Made by a program: the position numbers and the translations under genes
Source of the DNA: VRUE01 sp963840565
Lineage (GTDB): Bacteria > Actinomycetota > Thermoleophilia > Solirubrobacterales > 70-9
NCBI GenBank assembly: GCA_963840565.1
Contig: CAWIZH010000004.1
Location: 1-64,000, forward strand
Length of the DNA: 64,000 nt
Direction: 5' to 3'
Shown: positions 53,819-62,657 of the stretch, one piece after another
How positions within the stretch are numbered: the first letter of the stretch is position 1
How the letters are laid out: the number at the start of each line of letters is the position of its first letter
Notes under the pieces: generated by a model
The model's input: only the letters and a program-made list of their open reading frames with translations
What the model was told of the DNA's origin: nothing
Database searches by the model: none

Positions 53819-54203
53819 AGATCGCCGGGCACCGAGATCGCAGTCGGTCGCGCCGAGCTGCTCGAGCCGGTGCTGGCGAGGATGGTCGGCGCCCTTGCCG
53901 CGCGCCGCGATCTTCCCGTCGATCGCGTCTCCGACGCCGTCCTGATCACCGACGCGATCGCCGGTGCAGCGCCGGGGCGTTTCGCCGACGGTTGCGTGCG
54001 GCTCGGGCCTCGGCGAGAGCGACAATGGGCTCGAGCTGCGCCTTGGGCCGATGGAAAAAGGTGCTGCCGGTGAGATTCGCCGTGAGCTTGACGTCCCCGA
54101 GATCGGCGGTTCGCTGGAGGCGCTCGCCGACGAATTCGTCGTCGAAGAGTCCGAGGACGGCGATTACCTGATCGTCCGCTTCGCCGGCCTGCCGAGCGCC
54201 TAG
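53819..54203 (+). CDS. Second regulator, distantly RsbW-like, frameshifted; start unresolved
   Basis: One frame reads EIAVGRAELLEPVLARMVGAL and LPVDRVSDAVLITDAIAGAA; after an extra base at about 54005-54009 the next frame continues LGESDNGLELRLGPM and SLEALADEFVVEESEDGDYLIVRFAG to the stop at 54203. The layout (helix bundle, then a strand-rich C-terminal part) suggests a degenerate anti-sigma-like protein paired with the preceding gene. No start codon is clear; a further shift near 53820 is possible. It overlaps the end of the convergent sigma gene by four bases. Confidence 0.5.
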
Positions 54204-55025
54204 TCGTCGCCCCGATCGAGGCCGCGTTCGGACTCGATCCGTTCGCGGATGCGGCTGAGCGCGCGACGCAGGATGCGGGAGACGTGCATCTGCGAGTGGC
54301 CGATTTGATCGGCGATCTGCGATTGGGTCATGTCCTCGACGAAGCGCAGGCGCAGGACGGTGCGCTCGCGCTCCTCTAGGTAGGGCAGCGCGGCGTCGAG
54401 GGCGATCCGTCCCTCGACCAGCTCGAAGCGCTCGTCCTCGTCGCCGATCCATTCCGAGGGCGGCGCCTCGTCGCAGTCCTCGCCGCCCGGCGGGCGGTCG
54501 AGCGAGAGCGGGCGCCGGTTGTGGTTTGCCTCCAGCACCTCCAGCACGTCGGTTTCCTCCGGCTCCGATGCGCTCGGCGATCTCGCCGACCGAAGGGGAG
54601 CGCTGCAGTTGCTTGGTCAGCTCCGTTATCGCCTTGTCTACTTCGGCCATGCGGTCGTGCAGGCCGCGCGGCACCCGCACCGTCCAGACTCGGTCGCGGA
54701 AGTGGCGCTTGAGCTCGCCGAGGATCGTCGGCGAGGCAAAGGCGGTGAAGGGGATGCCGCGCTCGGGGTCGAAGCGATCGACCGCGTTGAGCAGGCCGAG
54801 GTTGGCGACCTGGAGCAGATCGTCGAAGGACTCGCTGGCGCCGCGGTAGCGCAGGGCAAGCCGCTTGGCAAAGGCCATGTTGCGCCGCACCAGCTCCTCG
54901 CGAATGGCGGGATCGTGGTCGCGGACGAAGCGGTCCCAGAGCTCGCGTTCTCTCGCGAGGTGCTCATCTGATCCCGGTGAGCGGGCGATGGAGTCGGTGT
55001 CGTCTGTGGTGCGCTTAGCTGCCAT
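54200..55025 (-). CDS. SigB/SigF-family RNA polymerase sigma factor, frameshifted
   Basis: From ATG 55025 the first frame shows region 2: LVRRNMAFAKRLALRYRG, then FDDLLQVANLGLLNAVDRFDPERGIPFTAFA, and region 3 up to VGEIAERIGA. One extra base at about 54558-54562 then shifts to EETDVLEVLEANHNRRPLSLD and the region 4 helix-turn-helix (TQSQIADQIGHSQMHVSRILRRAL). Such factors run general stress or developmental genes. The anti-sigma genes are convergent with it rather than in the same operon, which is unusual. The total length would be about 274 residues. Confidence 0.87.
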
Positions 55026-55127
55026 GGCGCCTAGGTGGGGAGAGATTCTTCCGGGATCAGATCATTGCCGCCCTCTGAGCCTCCCCTGAGGCCGTGCAGC
55101 CACCGTATGGGACAAGCTAGCAGGGGC

Positions 55128-56687
55128 TACCGCGGTGTCCAGTTGGGCATCCCGGGTGGGGAGTTGTAGCTGCCGCGACCCAACCGGTAGCGGCCGCGTG
55201 GGGGCCCGCGCCGCCACCTTCTCCTCTTCGTCGCTGTCGCCCTCCTCCGCCGTGAGCGGTTCGGCGATGTCCTCCAGCTGTCTCTGCTCGGCCTTGACCC
55301 CGAAGAACAGCTCGGCGATCCCGCCGATCGCCATTACCGCAGCGCCGATGAAGAAGCCGGTCGCGACCTGGTCCTGGCTGCCACTGGCGATGAAATGGCC
55401 GAAGAGCAGCGGTCCGGCGATGCCGCCTGCTGCGGTTCCTGCCGCGTAGAAGAAGGCGATCGAGAGCGCCCGCGTCTCCATCGGGAAGATCTCGCTGACG
55501 GTCAGGTAGGCGGAGCTGGCGCCGGCCGAGGCGATGAAGAAGATCGCCAGCACGAGGGCCATGAAGGTCCAGGTGGTCAGCGAGTTGCCGAGCAGCAGGA
55601 TCGCCAGCACGACGGTCAGCGCGGCCGAGCCAAGGTAGGTCGCGGTGACCATCGGCTTGCGCCCGACCGTGTCGAAGAGGCGGCCGAGGGTGAAGGGCCC
55701 GAGGAAGTTGGAGATGCCGAAGAGGGCGATGTAGAACGGCACGCTGCCCGAGGAGACGTCGAAGAATTCGCCCAGCAGGGTGCCGAGGTCGAAGGTGACC
55801 GCGTTGTACATGAAGGCCTGGCCGATGAAGAGGGCGAGGCCGAGGGCGGTGCGGCGCGGGTATTTCGAGATCGCGGTCTGGGCGATCTCACGGAAGGAGA
55901 TGCGCTCGCGCTGTTTGATCGTGAGGCTCTCGTCGGGCTGGGGCAGCTCTTCGTCCTTCTCCTCTTCGATTTCCTCCTCGATCTCGCCGACGATCTCATC
56001 GGCCTCTTCGTCACGGCCATGGATGAAGAGCCAGCGCGGGCTCTCGGGCACGTTGCGGCGGACCAGGAGGATGCCGACGCCGAGCAGGGCGCCGATCCCG
56101 AACGCCAGTCGCCAGCCGACGTCGGCGGCGAAGAGCGCCGTGTCGAGCAGGGCGATCGCCGCCACGGCGCCGCCCGCGGCGCCGATCCAGAAGCTGCCGT
56201 TGATCATCAGGTCGACGCGGCCGCGCAGCCGGGCCGGGATCAGCTCGTCGATCGCCGAGTTGATCGCCGCATACTCACCGCCGATGCCGGCGCCGGTGAA
56301 GAAGCGGGCGGCGAAGAAGTACCAGGCGCTGAAGGAGAAGGCGGTGGCGATCGTGGCGACGATGTAGACGCCGAGCGTCAGCAGGAAGAGCTTCTTGCGG
56401 CCGAAGCGATCGGTGAGCTGGCCGAAGAAGAGCGCGCCGATGCAGGCGCCAGCGACGTAGAAGGCGGCGGCGGTGCCGATCTGGCTGGCATCGAGCACGA
56501 GGCCGCTGCCTTTTTCGGTCAGCCGCTGGCCGATGCTGCCGACGATCGTCACCTCGAGCCCGTCGAGGATCCAGACCGTGCCCAGCCCGACGACGATCAT
56601 CCAGTGGAAGTTGGACCAGGGGAGGCGGTCCAGCCGCGAAGGAACGCGGGTTTTGACCGTTTCCATCTTCGGATCGGAATCGCTCAT
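55128..56687 (-). CDS. MFS sugar-transporter-like permease, frameshifted near the C-terminus
   Basis: From ATG 56687 the protein has 12 predicted transmembrane helices. The family motifs are GQLTDRFGRKKLFLL after helix 2 and GRLFDTVGRKPMVTA in the second half; the central loop is long and acidic (EIEEEIEEEKDEELPQP). The class matches the sugar-porter/MFS type, but the substrate is unknown. One extra base in the G-run at about 55200-55207 changes the frame. Restored, it ends GRGSYNSPPGMPNWTPR at 55128-55130. Transport is likely proton-linked. Confidence 0.86.
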
Positions 56688-56822
56688 CCCGCACGGCCAA
56701 TACCCGCTGGCGACCGGTTTATGCATCTTGTCGGGTGTGCGAGAGCGACTCGCGCGGGTACCGGAGGCGTGGCGGCGTTAGGCTCCATCGAGACTTCGAA
56801 TATCGACCCAAGGAGACACCAG

Positions 56823-57428
56823 ATGGCCTTTTCGGTTCCCGACCTTCCTTACGCATACGACGCCCTCGAGCCCCACATCGACGAGGCGACGATGCGCGTT
56901 CACCACGACAAGCACCACCAGGCCTACGTCGACAAAGCGAATGCGGCGCTGGAGGGAACCGAGTGGGCCGATCGCGAGGTCGAGGACGTGCTGCGCAACC
57001 TCAGCAGCCTGCCCGGCGACAAGCAGGGCCCGGTCCGCAACAACGCCGGCGGCCACTACAACCACAGCCTCTTCTGGAAGATGCTCAGCCCCGACGGTGG
57101 CGGTGAGCCGGGTGGAGACCTGGGCGCGGCGATCGGCGAGACCTTCGGTTCCTTCGACTCCTTCAAGGACGAGTTCAAGAACGCCGGCATCGCCCGCTTC
57201 GGCTCCGGCTGGGCTTGGCTGGTCAAGGACAGCTCCGGGCTGGCCGTTGTCTCGACCCCGAACCAGGACTCGCCGCTCTCCGACGGCAGCGTGCCGCTGC
57301 TCGGCTGCGACGTCTGGGAGCACGCCTACTACCTCAAGTACCAGAACAAGCGCCCCGACTACATCGACGCTTTCTGGAACGTCGTCAACTGGGATTACGT
57401 CGGTCAGCGCCTCGCCGACGCGGGCTGA
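56823..57428 (+). CDS. sodA: Superoxide dismutase, Fe/Mn family
   Basis: The protein is 201 residues with an AAGGAG Shine-Dalgarno. It converts superoxide to hydrogen peroxide and oxygen. The metal ligands are His in MRVHHDKHHQAYV, His in GGHYNHSLFW, and Asp and His in GCDVWEHAYYLKYQN. Sequence alone does not separate Fe from Mn usage here. It is divergent from the MFS gene, and its stop is three bases from the stop of the convergent GMC oxidoreductase gene. Confidence 0.95.
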   Translation: MAFSVPDLPYAYDALEPHIDEATMRVHHDKHHQAYVDKANAALEGTEWADREVEDVLRNLSSLPGDKQGPVRNNAGGHYNHSLFWKMLSPDGGGEPGGDLGAAIGETFGSFDSFKDEFKNAGIARFGSGWAWLVKDSSGLAVVSTPNQDSPLSDGSVPLLGCDVWEHAYYLKYQNKRPDYIDAFWNVVNWDYVGQRLADAG

Positions 57429-57431
57429 GCG

Positions 57432-59080
57432 CTAGGAAGCGACGGGAGTCGCAGGCCGCGCGGCCTCGGGCAGGTCGCGCGGCTCGGTTCCCTCCTTCTG
57501 GGGGACCAGGCTCATCGCGTGCTCGGCCTTGGCGGTGATCGTCAGGCTCGGGTTGACGCCGGGGTTGGCCGGGATCGAGGCGCCGTCGGTGACCATCAGG
57601 TTCTCGTAGCCGAAGACGCGGTTGGCGGAGTCGACGACGCCGCTGTCCGGGCCGGCGCCGATCACGGCGCCGCCGAGGATGTGGGCGGTGGTGGGGACGT
57701 TCTGGATCGACTCGGTGAGGGCGCTCTGGGCGGTGCCGCCGGTCCTCTTGGCGAACCAGCGCGCCGCCTGTGCCGCGGCGGGAAGGTAGGTCGGGTTGGG
57801 GCGGTCCGGGTCCTGCTCGGTCTGCAGCCGCACGCCGCGCCCGAAGAGCTTGCGCTTGGGCCGCAGGTTCATCGCCGCGTCGACTGTCTGCATCACCAGG
57901 AGGATCACGGTCCGCCGCGACCAGCGGTAGGGGATCCGCATCCGCAGCGTCTGCCATGGGTGGCGCGCCATCGCGACGATCCACTTCAGCGGCCTCGTCA
58001 GCCTGGTGCCGGGCCCGGTCATCGCGGTGAAGGTGCCGCTCATCGCGTCGCCGGCCTCGCCGTAGGTGACGACCTCGATGTGGGTGTCGGGATCGGGGTA
58101 GATGCTGGAGGTGATCGCGACCGAGCGACTGAAGTCGCGCTCATCGTCCATCGCGGTGACTGACTGGATCGACTCCGAGTTGGTGCGGATCACGTCGCCG
58201 ATGCGTCTGGAGAGCCGCGGCAGGGCGCCGCTGTGGCGGCAGTTGGCGAGCAGGTTGTTGGTGCCGAGGGCGCCGGCGGCGACGACCACACCGCGTGCGG
58301 TCTGCGGTACGCCGCTGCTTGCGCAGCCAGGAGCCGGAGCGCTCGCTGGTCACCGCGTAGCCGTCGGAGCCGTCCGCCGCGCCCAGCGGTCGGATCTCGG
58401 TCACCTGCCGTTCGGGCTCGATCTTGACCCCGAGCTTCTCGGCGAACCAGAGGTAGTTCTTGACCAGCGTGTTCTTGGCCCCGTGGCGGCAGCCGACCAT
58501 GCAGCTGCCGCAGCGCATGCAGCCGGTTCGCGCCGGGCCCTCTCCGCCGAAGAACGGGTCCGGGACCTCGTCGCCGGGCTTGTCGAAGAAGACGCCGACG
58601 CGGGTGTTGGTGAAGGTCTCGCCGACGCCGATCTCCTCGCCGTATTCCTTCAGCAGCTTGTCGGCCGCGCCCATGCCCTCGTACTCGACGACGCCGAGCA
58701 TGCGCTCGGCGGTCTCGTAGTGGGGCTCCAGCTCGGATTTCCAGTCGCCCAGCTCAGCCCACTGCCGGTCCTTGAAGAAGGCGGGGCGGGCCCGGTAGAG
58801 CGTGTTGGCGTAGCCGAGGCTGCCGCCGCCGACGCCGCTGCCGGAGACGACGAAGACGTCCTTGAAGAAGGTCATGCGCAGAATCCCGCGCATGCCCAGC
58901 TTCGGCGCCCAAAAGTAGCGGCGGGGCTGGCGCAGGGTCGACTCGGCGAAGTCCTCGTCGCGAAAGCGGCTGCCGCACTCGAGCACGGCAACGCTAGTAG
59001 CCCTTCTCGGCCAGGCGGAGCGCGGAGACCGAGCCCCCGAAACCGGAGCCCACAACGAGCCAGTCGTAGTCGTACTTCAA
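57432..59080 (-). CDS. GMC-type FAD oxidoreductase with two frameshifts
   Basis: The TTG at 59080 overlaps the rubredoxin stop (TTGA). It begins YDYDWLVVGSGFGGSVSALRL (FAD dinucleotide-binding fold). After an extra base at about 58995 the frame continues SVAVLECGSRF and VVSGSGVGGGSLGYANTLY, with GPARTGCMRCGSCMVGCRHGAKNTLVKNY, a cysteine-rich segment. A second extra base at about 58300-58310 leads into GVVVAAGALGTNNLLANC and the C-terminal GGAVIGAGPDSGVVD. This matches the cholesterol-oxidase-like subgroup, an FAD alcohol oxidoreductase. Next to a rubredoxin, it may pass electrons to it. Confidence 0.82.
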
Positions 59081-59292
59081 GCCGGCTCCCTCGCGGGCTC
59101 ACAGGCCTCGCCGGGCTCCAGCGGGCGAAAGTCAGAGGTCCTGGCGCCGCAGACTGGGCAGAACCAGTCCTTGGGTATGTCCTCGAACTTGGTTCCGGGC
59201 GGGATGCCGCCGTCGGGATCGCCGATCGCCGGGTCATAGATGAAGCCGCAGCTCTCGCAGATCCACAGCGTTTGCTCGGTGGCCGTCGTCAT
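59077..59292 (-). CDS. Rubredoxin
   Basis: The protein is 71 residues. The two iron-binding cysteine knuckles are CESCGFIYDP near residue 12 and CPVCGARTSDF near residue 45, with the aromatic core (WICESCG, DWFCPVCG) intact. It is a one-iron electron carrier. Its stop overlaps the TTG of the GMC oxidoreductase, so translation is coupled, which suggests they act together. Confidence 0.95.
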   Translation of the reverse strand: MTTATEQTLWICESCGFIYDPAIGDPDGGIPPGTKFEDIPKDWFCPVCGARTSDFRPLEPGEACEPAREPA

Positions 59293-59306
59293 GGGGCGCT
59301 CAGACC

Positions 59307-59882
59307 TCAGTCTTTGCTGAAGCTGACCGAGACCGGCTCGCGATCGCCGGGGTCATCGATCTCGAAGTACTCGCGTTTGGTGAAGCCGCCCTGGTTGGCG
59401 ATGATCGAGCCCGGGAACTGTTCGATGTCGGTGTTGTAGGACTGCACGTTGGAGTTGTAGATCCGCCGCGAGGCCTGGATCTCGTCCTCGAGCTCGGAGA
59501 GGTTGCGGCTGAGCTGCTGGAAGTTCTCGGTGGCGCGCAGGGTCGGGTAGTTCTCCGCGACGGCCTTGACGTCGGCCAGCGCCTGGGTCAGTTTCTGCTC
59601 GGCCTTGGCGGTGTCCTCGACGCTCTGGGCCTGCATCGCCTCGGCCCGCGCCTGGGTCGTCTTCTCGAAGGTCGAGCTCTCGTGCTCGGCGTAGCCCTTG
59701 ACCGTCTCGACCAGGTTGGGCACGAGGTCGTGACGCCGCTTCAGCTGCACGTCGATTCCGCTCCAAGACTCGTCGACCCGGTTGCGCGAGGCGATGATCG
59801 AGTTGCGCTTGGCGATGTAGTAGAGGACCGCGATAACGATGATCGCGACGACCACGATGATGGCGATAGTCATTGAGCCCAT
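59307..59882 (-). CDS. lemA: LemA family membrane protein
   Basis: The protein is 191 residues. An N-terminal transmembrane helix (TIAIIVVVAIIVIAVLYYIAK) is followed by the LemA coiled-coil domain, with SRNRVDESWSGIDVQLKRRH, DLVPNLVETVKGYAEHE and NLSELEDEIQASRRIYNSNV, then YNTDIEQFPGSIIA. The biochemical role of LemA is not settled. The start could be ATG 59882 or ATG 59873. It is divergent from the unknown gene at 59919, with a very short gap. Confidence 0.93.
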   Translation of the reverse strand: MGSMTIAIIVVVAIIVIAVLYYIAKRNSIIASRNRVDESWSGIDVQLKRRHDLVPNLVETVKGYAEHESSTFEKTTQARAEAMQAQSVEDTAKAEQKLTQALADVKAVAENYPTLRATENFQQLSRNLSELEDEIQASRRIYNSNVQSYNTDIEQFPGSIIANQGGFTKREYFEIDDPGDREPVSVSFSKD

Positions 59883-59918
59883 CCTAACTGGCTCACCGGC
59901 CAACTGCATAGGATCGGC

Positions 59919-60596
59919 GTGTATATGGGGGCCAAGCAAGAAGCGCAGGACTGGGCTGAAGCCGTTCGCAAGTACGGCGAGCGGCACGAGCTCAAATACG
60001 AGGCGGTCGGGGGGATCAACCCCGTCGACGGGCCGGTGGCGCTCTGCGTCGGCGGCACCAACCGCCTCACCGGCCAGCTCACCGAGGGCTTCTGGGGCTC
60101 ATGCTGCGATGCCGACGAGAAGGAAGTGGGAGGGCTCTTCGGCAAGGCGATCCTGCCGACCGCGATCCTCGCCAAGGCGCACATGCCGGACCTGGCGCAG
60201 GTCGTCCCCGCCTTCAACGTCGAGTCGATCGAGGGCCACGAGGTCGCGACCAAGCGCTTCGCCCGCAAGGTCGAGTTCGAGTCGATCGACTTCAACAAGC
60301 GCTTCCAGGCGACGGTGCCGCGCGAGTACGACCCGGTTGCCCTGCGCGAGCTGTTCAGCCCCGGCTTCCTCGCCTGGACGACGACGATGACCGGCGAGGT
60401 CGACTTCGGCATCAACGATCGTCAGCTCTGGTTTCTCTGGCGCCTCAGAGAGCGCGGCGAGGCGGAACTGAAAGCGGTGCTGAAAAACGCCGGCCAGCTG
60501 TTCAAACGCCTGCAGGGGGAGATGGAAGAGAGCGGCATTCACACCTACCCGCCCGGGCCCTGGCACGCCGGTTTGGAGCAATTTCCCGATCTATAG
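59919..60596 (+). CDS. Protein of unknown function, divergent from lemA
   Basis: The protein is 225 residues from GTG 59919 (or ATG 59925). No signal peptide is evident. The N-terminal part reads EAQDWAEAVRKYGERHELKYE, then GPVALCVGGTNRLTGQLTEGFWG, and the C-terminal half NDRQLWFLWRLRERGEAELKAVLKNAGQLFKRL is helical. I do not recognise a family. The 36-base gap to lemA implies a shared divergent promoter region, so it may be linked to LemA. Confidence 0.8.
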   Translation: MYMGAKQEAQDWAEAVRKYGERHELKYEAVGGINPVDGPVALCVGGTNRLTGQLTEGFWGSCCDADEKEVGGLFGKAILPTAILAKAHMPDLAQVVPAFNVESIEGHEVATKRFARKVEFESIDFNKRFQATVPREYDPVALRELFSPGFLAWTTTMTGEVDFGINDRQLWFLWRLRERGEAELKAVLKNAGQLFKRLQGEMEESGIHTYPPGPWHAGLEQFPDL

Positions 60597-60685
60597 CGGC
60601 CTGGGCGCTTGGCTCGAACAAACGTCCAGTTGAACATGGGTCCAGCGGGGGTCTCGGCTTTGCCTGGGGGCGCCGATGGAAGAGC

Positions 60686-61255
60686 GTGAGCGCGCTAGCC
60701 GGGACAATCTCCGCACCCTTCGCCGCCGGGTCAGGCAGCGTCGGAATTACCCGTTGGTTGCGCTCGGCACTCTCCCTGGCTCTCGCGATCGGGATCTTGG
60801 CAGTGGCGCTGCCGGCCGCCTTTGGCAGTGGCGCAAGTGCCGGCGTCGATCCAGTCCAGGTCTTCTCGTCAGGGCCGTTGGTCTCCGCTCAAACCGTCGG
60901 TGGTGCTCAGCTCTCGATCGACGGAATAGTCCCAGGCCAGAGCCGAATGGCGACGGTTCAGGTCTCTAATACGGGATCAGGGCCGGCCGCCTTCAGCCTC
61001 GCCTCTCGCGTCACCGACCGAGTCGGTCCCGGCGGCGGTGAGCTCTCCCAGGCGATGACCCTGCAGATAGTCGCGGCCGGCAACGGCGCGGTTCTCTACC
61101 AGGGGCCCTTGGGTGGCATGTCCCGTATCGCGCTCGGCCGGATTCCGGCTGGGGGCGAGCGTGCCTACCGCTTCACCGTCGCGCTGCCGGACAGCGTCGG
61201 CAACGAGGTCGAGGGCTCGTCGTTGAGCGCCGGCTTCGCCTGGAACGCCGCCTGA
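60686..61255 (+). CDS. TasA/CalY-like secreted protein (gene 1 of cluster)
   Basis: The protein is 189 residues from GTG 60686 (GGAAGAG upstream). After a leader and a hydrophobic signal (SALSLALAIGILAVALPAAFG) come beta-strand-rich segments: LSIDGIVPGQSRMATVQVSNTG and FRFTVALPDS-like AYRFTVALPDSVGNEVEGSSL. The pattern resembles TasA/camelysin-type matrix proteins, in which a short strand region follows the signal. It opens the cluster leading to the SipW-type peptidase. Confidence 0.7.
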   Translation: MSALAGTISAPFAAGSGSVGITRWLRSALSLALAIGILAVALPAAFGSGASAGVDPVQVFSSGPLVSAQTVGGAQLSIDGIVPGQSRMATVQVSNTGSGPAAFSLASRVTDRVGPGGGELSQAMTLQIVAAGNGAVLYQGPLGGMSRIALGRIPAGGERAYRFTVALPDSVGNEVEGSSLSAGFAWNAA

Positions 61256-61301
61256 CGACGCTCAATTTTTCGCCTCGCCTGTCGATCAGATGGGTGCATG
61301 G

Positions 61302-61385
61302 AAGCGATTCAAGGCAAACCCGCTGTGAGGCGGGGACGCAAAGCAAGAGGTCTCGGCTTCGGCCGAGATAGCTCGGCTGCCGCTT
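61302..61385 (+). promoter_or_regulatory. Cyclic di-GMP-I riboswitch (GEMM) aptamer
   Basis: The diagnostic elements are in order. ggcaaacc at 61313-61320 leads into a stem (61319-61324 with 61329-61334) closed by a GNRA tetraloop, gtga at 61325-61328. gacgcaaagc follows at 61335-61344. A second stem (61351-61357 with 61362-61368) carries a ttcg loop. Then atagctcggctgcc at 61368-61381 matches the closing side of the aptamer. The outer helix can pair aagcg (61302-61306) with cgctt (61381-61385). This is the class that binds cyclic di-GMP. It precedes the TasA-like gene at 61422. Confidence 0.88.
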
Positions 61386-61416
61386 TCGGAGCCCAAAAAT
61401 CGAGCCCCGAAGGAGG
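61383..61416 (+). promoter_or_regulatory. Shine-Dalgarno-sequestering stem (riboswitch expression platform)
   Basis: ctttcgg at 61383-61389 can pair over seven bases (one G-U) with ccgaagg at 61407-61413, which contains half of the Shine-Dalgarno aaggagg (61410-61416) of the gene at 61422. Its left strand overlaps the 3' side of the aptamer's outer helix, so ligand binding should free the ribosome site. That suggests an ON switch by inference. Confidence 0.65.
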
Positions 61417-61421
61417 CACTT

Positions 61422-61988
61422 ATGTCTCGTATTTCCGTGATCCTCTCGAGTCCCCGCCATCTGCTTGGAGCGCTTCTTGTGGCGCTGCTGGCAGTCGGTG
61501 CGGTCGTTGGATCAGGCGCGAGCTTCACCTCGAAGTCCGCGAATCCGAGCAACACGTTCAGCGCCGGCAACCTCGCGCAGTCCAATTCCAAGGAAGGTGC
61601 GGCGGTTCTCTCGGCGACTGGGCTGGTGCCCGGAGGTCCCTCATCCAGCGGCACGGTGGTGATCAAAAACACCGGCGACGTAGCTGGCACGTTCACCCTC
61701 TCGAAGACGAGCCTCACGGACACAGTTGGCGCCAATGGCGGCAAACTGTCGGGGGTGCTCGATCTGAAGGTGGAGGACGTGACCACTTCGTCGAAAACCG
61801 TGTACTCGGGCAAGGTCGACGCGATGGGTGCGCAATCGCTGGGCAGCTTTGCTGCAGGCGAAGCCCGCACCTACAAATTCACGATCACGTTCCCCGACGG
61901 TGGAACTCCCGCGTCGGCAACGACCGGGGACAACGCCTACAAGGGGTCGTCGATGAGCGTCGGCTATCAGTGGGATGCCGCTTCCTAG
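61422..61988 (+). CDS. TasA/CalY-like secreted protein under c-di-GMP riboswitch control (gene 2)
   Basis: The protein is 188 residues from ATG 61422 with a strong AAGGAGG. The signal (LLGALLVALLAVGAVVG) is followed by SGASFTSKSANPSNTFSAGNL, the A-x-F-T-S/D pattern of SipW-dependent exported proteins. The remainder has repeated strand segments (SSGTVVIKNTGDVAGTFTLSK; RTYKFTITFPDGG). Proteins of this type assemble matrix fibres in Firmicutes; here the analogy is by sequence pattern. The downstream SipW-type peptidase would remove the signal peptide. Confidence 0.8.
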   Translation: MSRISVILSSPRHLLGALLVALLAVGAVVGSGASFTSKSANPSNTFSAGNLAQSNSKEGAAVLSATGLVPGGPSSSGTVVIKNTGDVAGTFTLSKTSLTDTVGANGGKLSGVLDLKVEDVTTSSKTVYSGKVDAMGAQSLGSFAAGEARTYKFTITFPDGGTPASATTGDNAYKGSSMSVGYQWDAAS

Positions 61989-62072
61989 CGGTTATCCCCC
62001 GACGGGGGGCCGGGGCCGGCGCGGCTGCCGGCACCGGCCATCCCGTCTGCTTCTTCGCTGGGGCGCGGACCG

Positions 62073-62657
62073 GTGGATGAGGCTCCGACAGGCGGGCGCC
62101 GTGCCCTGCGCTGGGCGGCAGCCGCAGCGACCGTCCTCTGCCTCGCCCTCGCCGCGATCCTGTTGATCCCGGCCGCGCTTGGCTACCAGCGTTACGTGAT
62201 CGTCAGCGGCTCGATGACGGGCACCTACGACCGCGGCTCGATCGTCTTCGACAAGGAAGTGCCGGTCAGCGATCTCGAGGTCGGCGATCCGATCACCTAC
62301 TCACCCCCGGCGGGTGCCTCTCCGGAGAAGCTGCTGACCCACCGCATCGTCTGGATCGGCCACGGCAAGAGCGGCGAAGAGACCTTCCGCACCAAGGGCG
62401 ATGCCAACGAAACCGCCGACCCCTGGACCTTCACCCTCGACAAGCCCTCGCAGGCCAAGGTCGCCTTCTCGGTCCCCTACGTCGGCTTCCTCCTGGCCGC
62501 GCTCTCGATCCCGACCGTGCGGATGCTGGCGATCGGCATCCCGGCAGTCGTGGTCGCCTTCCTGATCTTGGCCGGCATCTGGCGCGACGCCGGCGAGGAG
62601 GCGAAGCGGCGTGAAGCGGAGTCGATGCCGGTGGGTGCTCCGCAATGGACCGAGTAA
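62073..62657 (+). CDS. sipW: SipW-type (ER-type) signal peptidase I
   Basis: The protein is 194 residues with a GTG start. A first transmembrane helix (about residues 14-34) leads to the catalytic serine in YVIVSGSMTGTY near residue 47. The second catalytic residue is a histidine in LLTHRIVWIGHG near residue 90, as in the Ser-His ER/SipW group and unlike the Ser-Lys pair of typical bacterial enzymes. The segment EETFRTKGDANETADPWTF is also family-specific. A second helix anchors the C-terminus. It sits among TasA-like genes, its usual partners. Its end overlaps the next gene. Confidence 0.9.
   Translation: MDEAPTGGRRALRWAAAAATVLCLALAAILLIPAALGYQRYVIVSGSMTGTYDRGSIVFDKEVPVSDLEVGDPITYSPPAGASPEKLLTHRIVWIGHGKSGEETFRTKGDANETADPWTFTLDKPSQAKVAFSVPYVGFLLAALSIPTVRMLAIGIPAVVVAFLILAGIWRDAGEEAKRREAESMPVGAPQWTE

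Noticed and set aside
55395..56822. Plus-strand reading frame running into the superoxide dismutase gene
   Set aside because: The part before 56823 is antisense to the MFS transporter; the dismutase has its own ATG and AAGGAG at the start of its conserved sequence.
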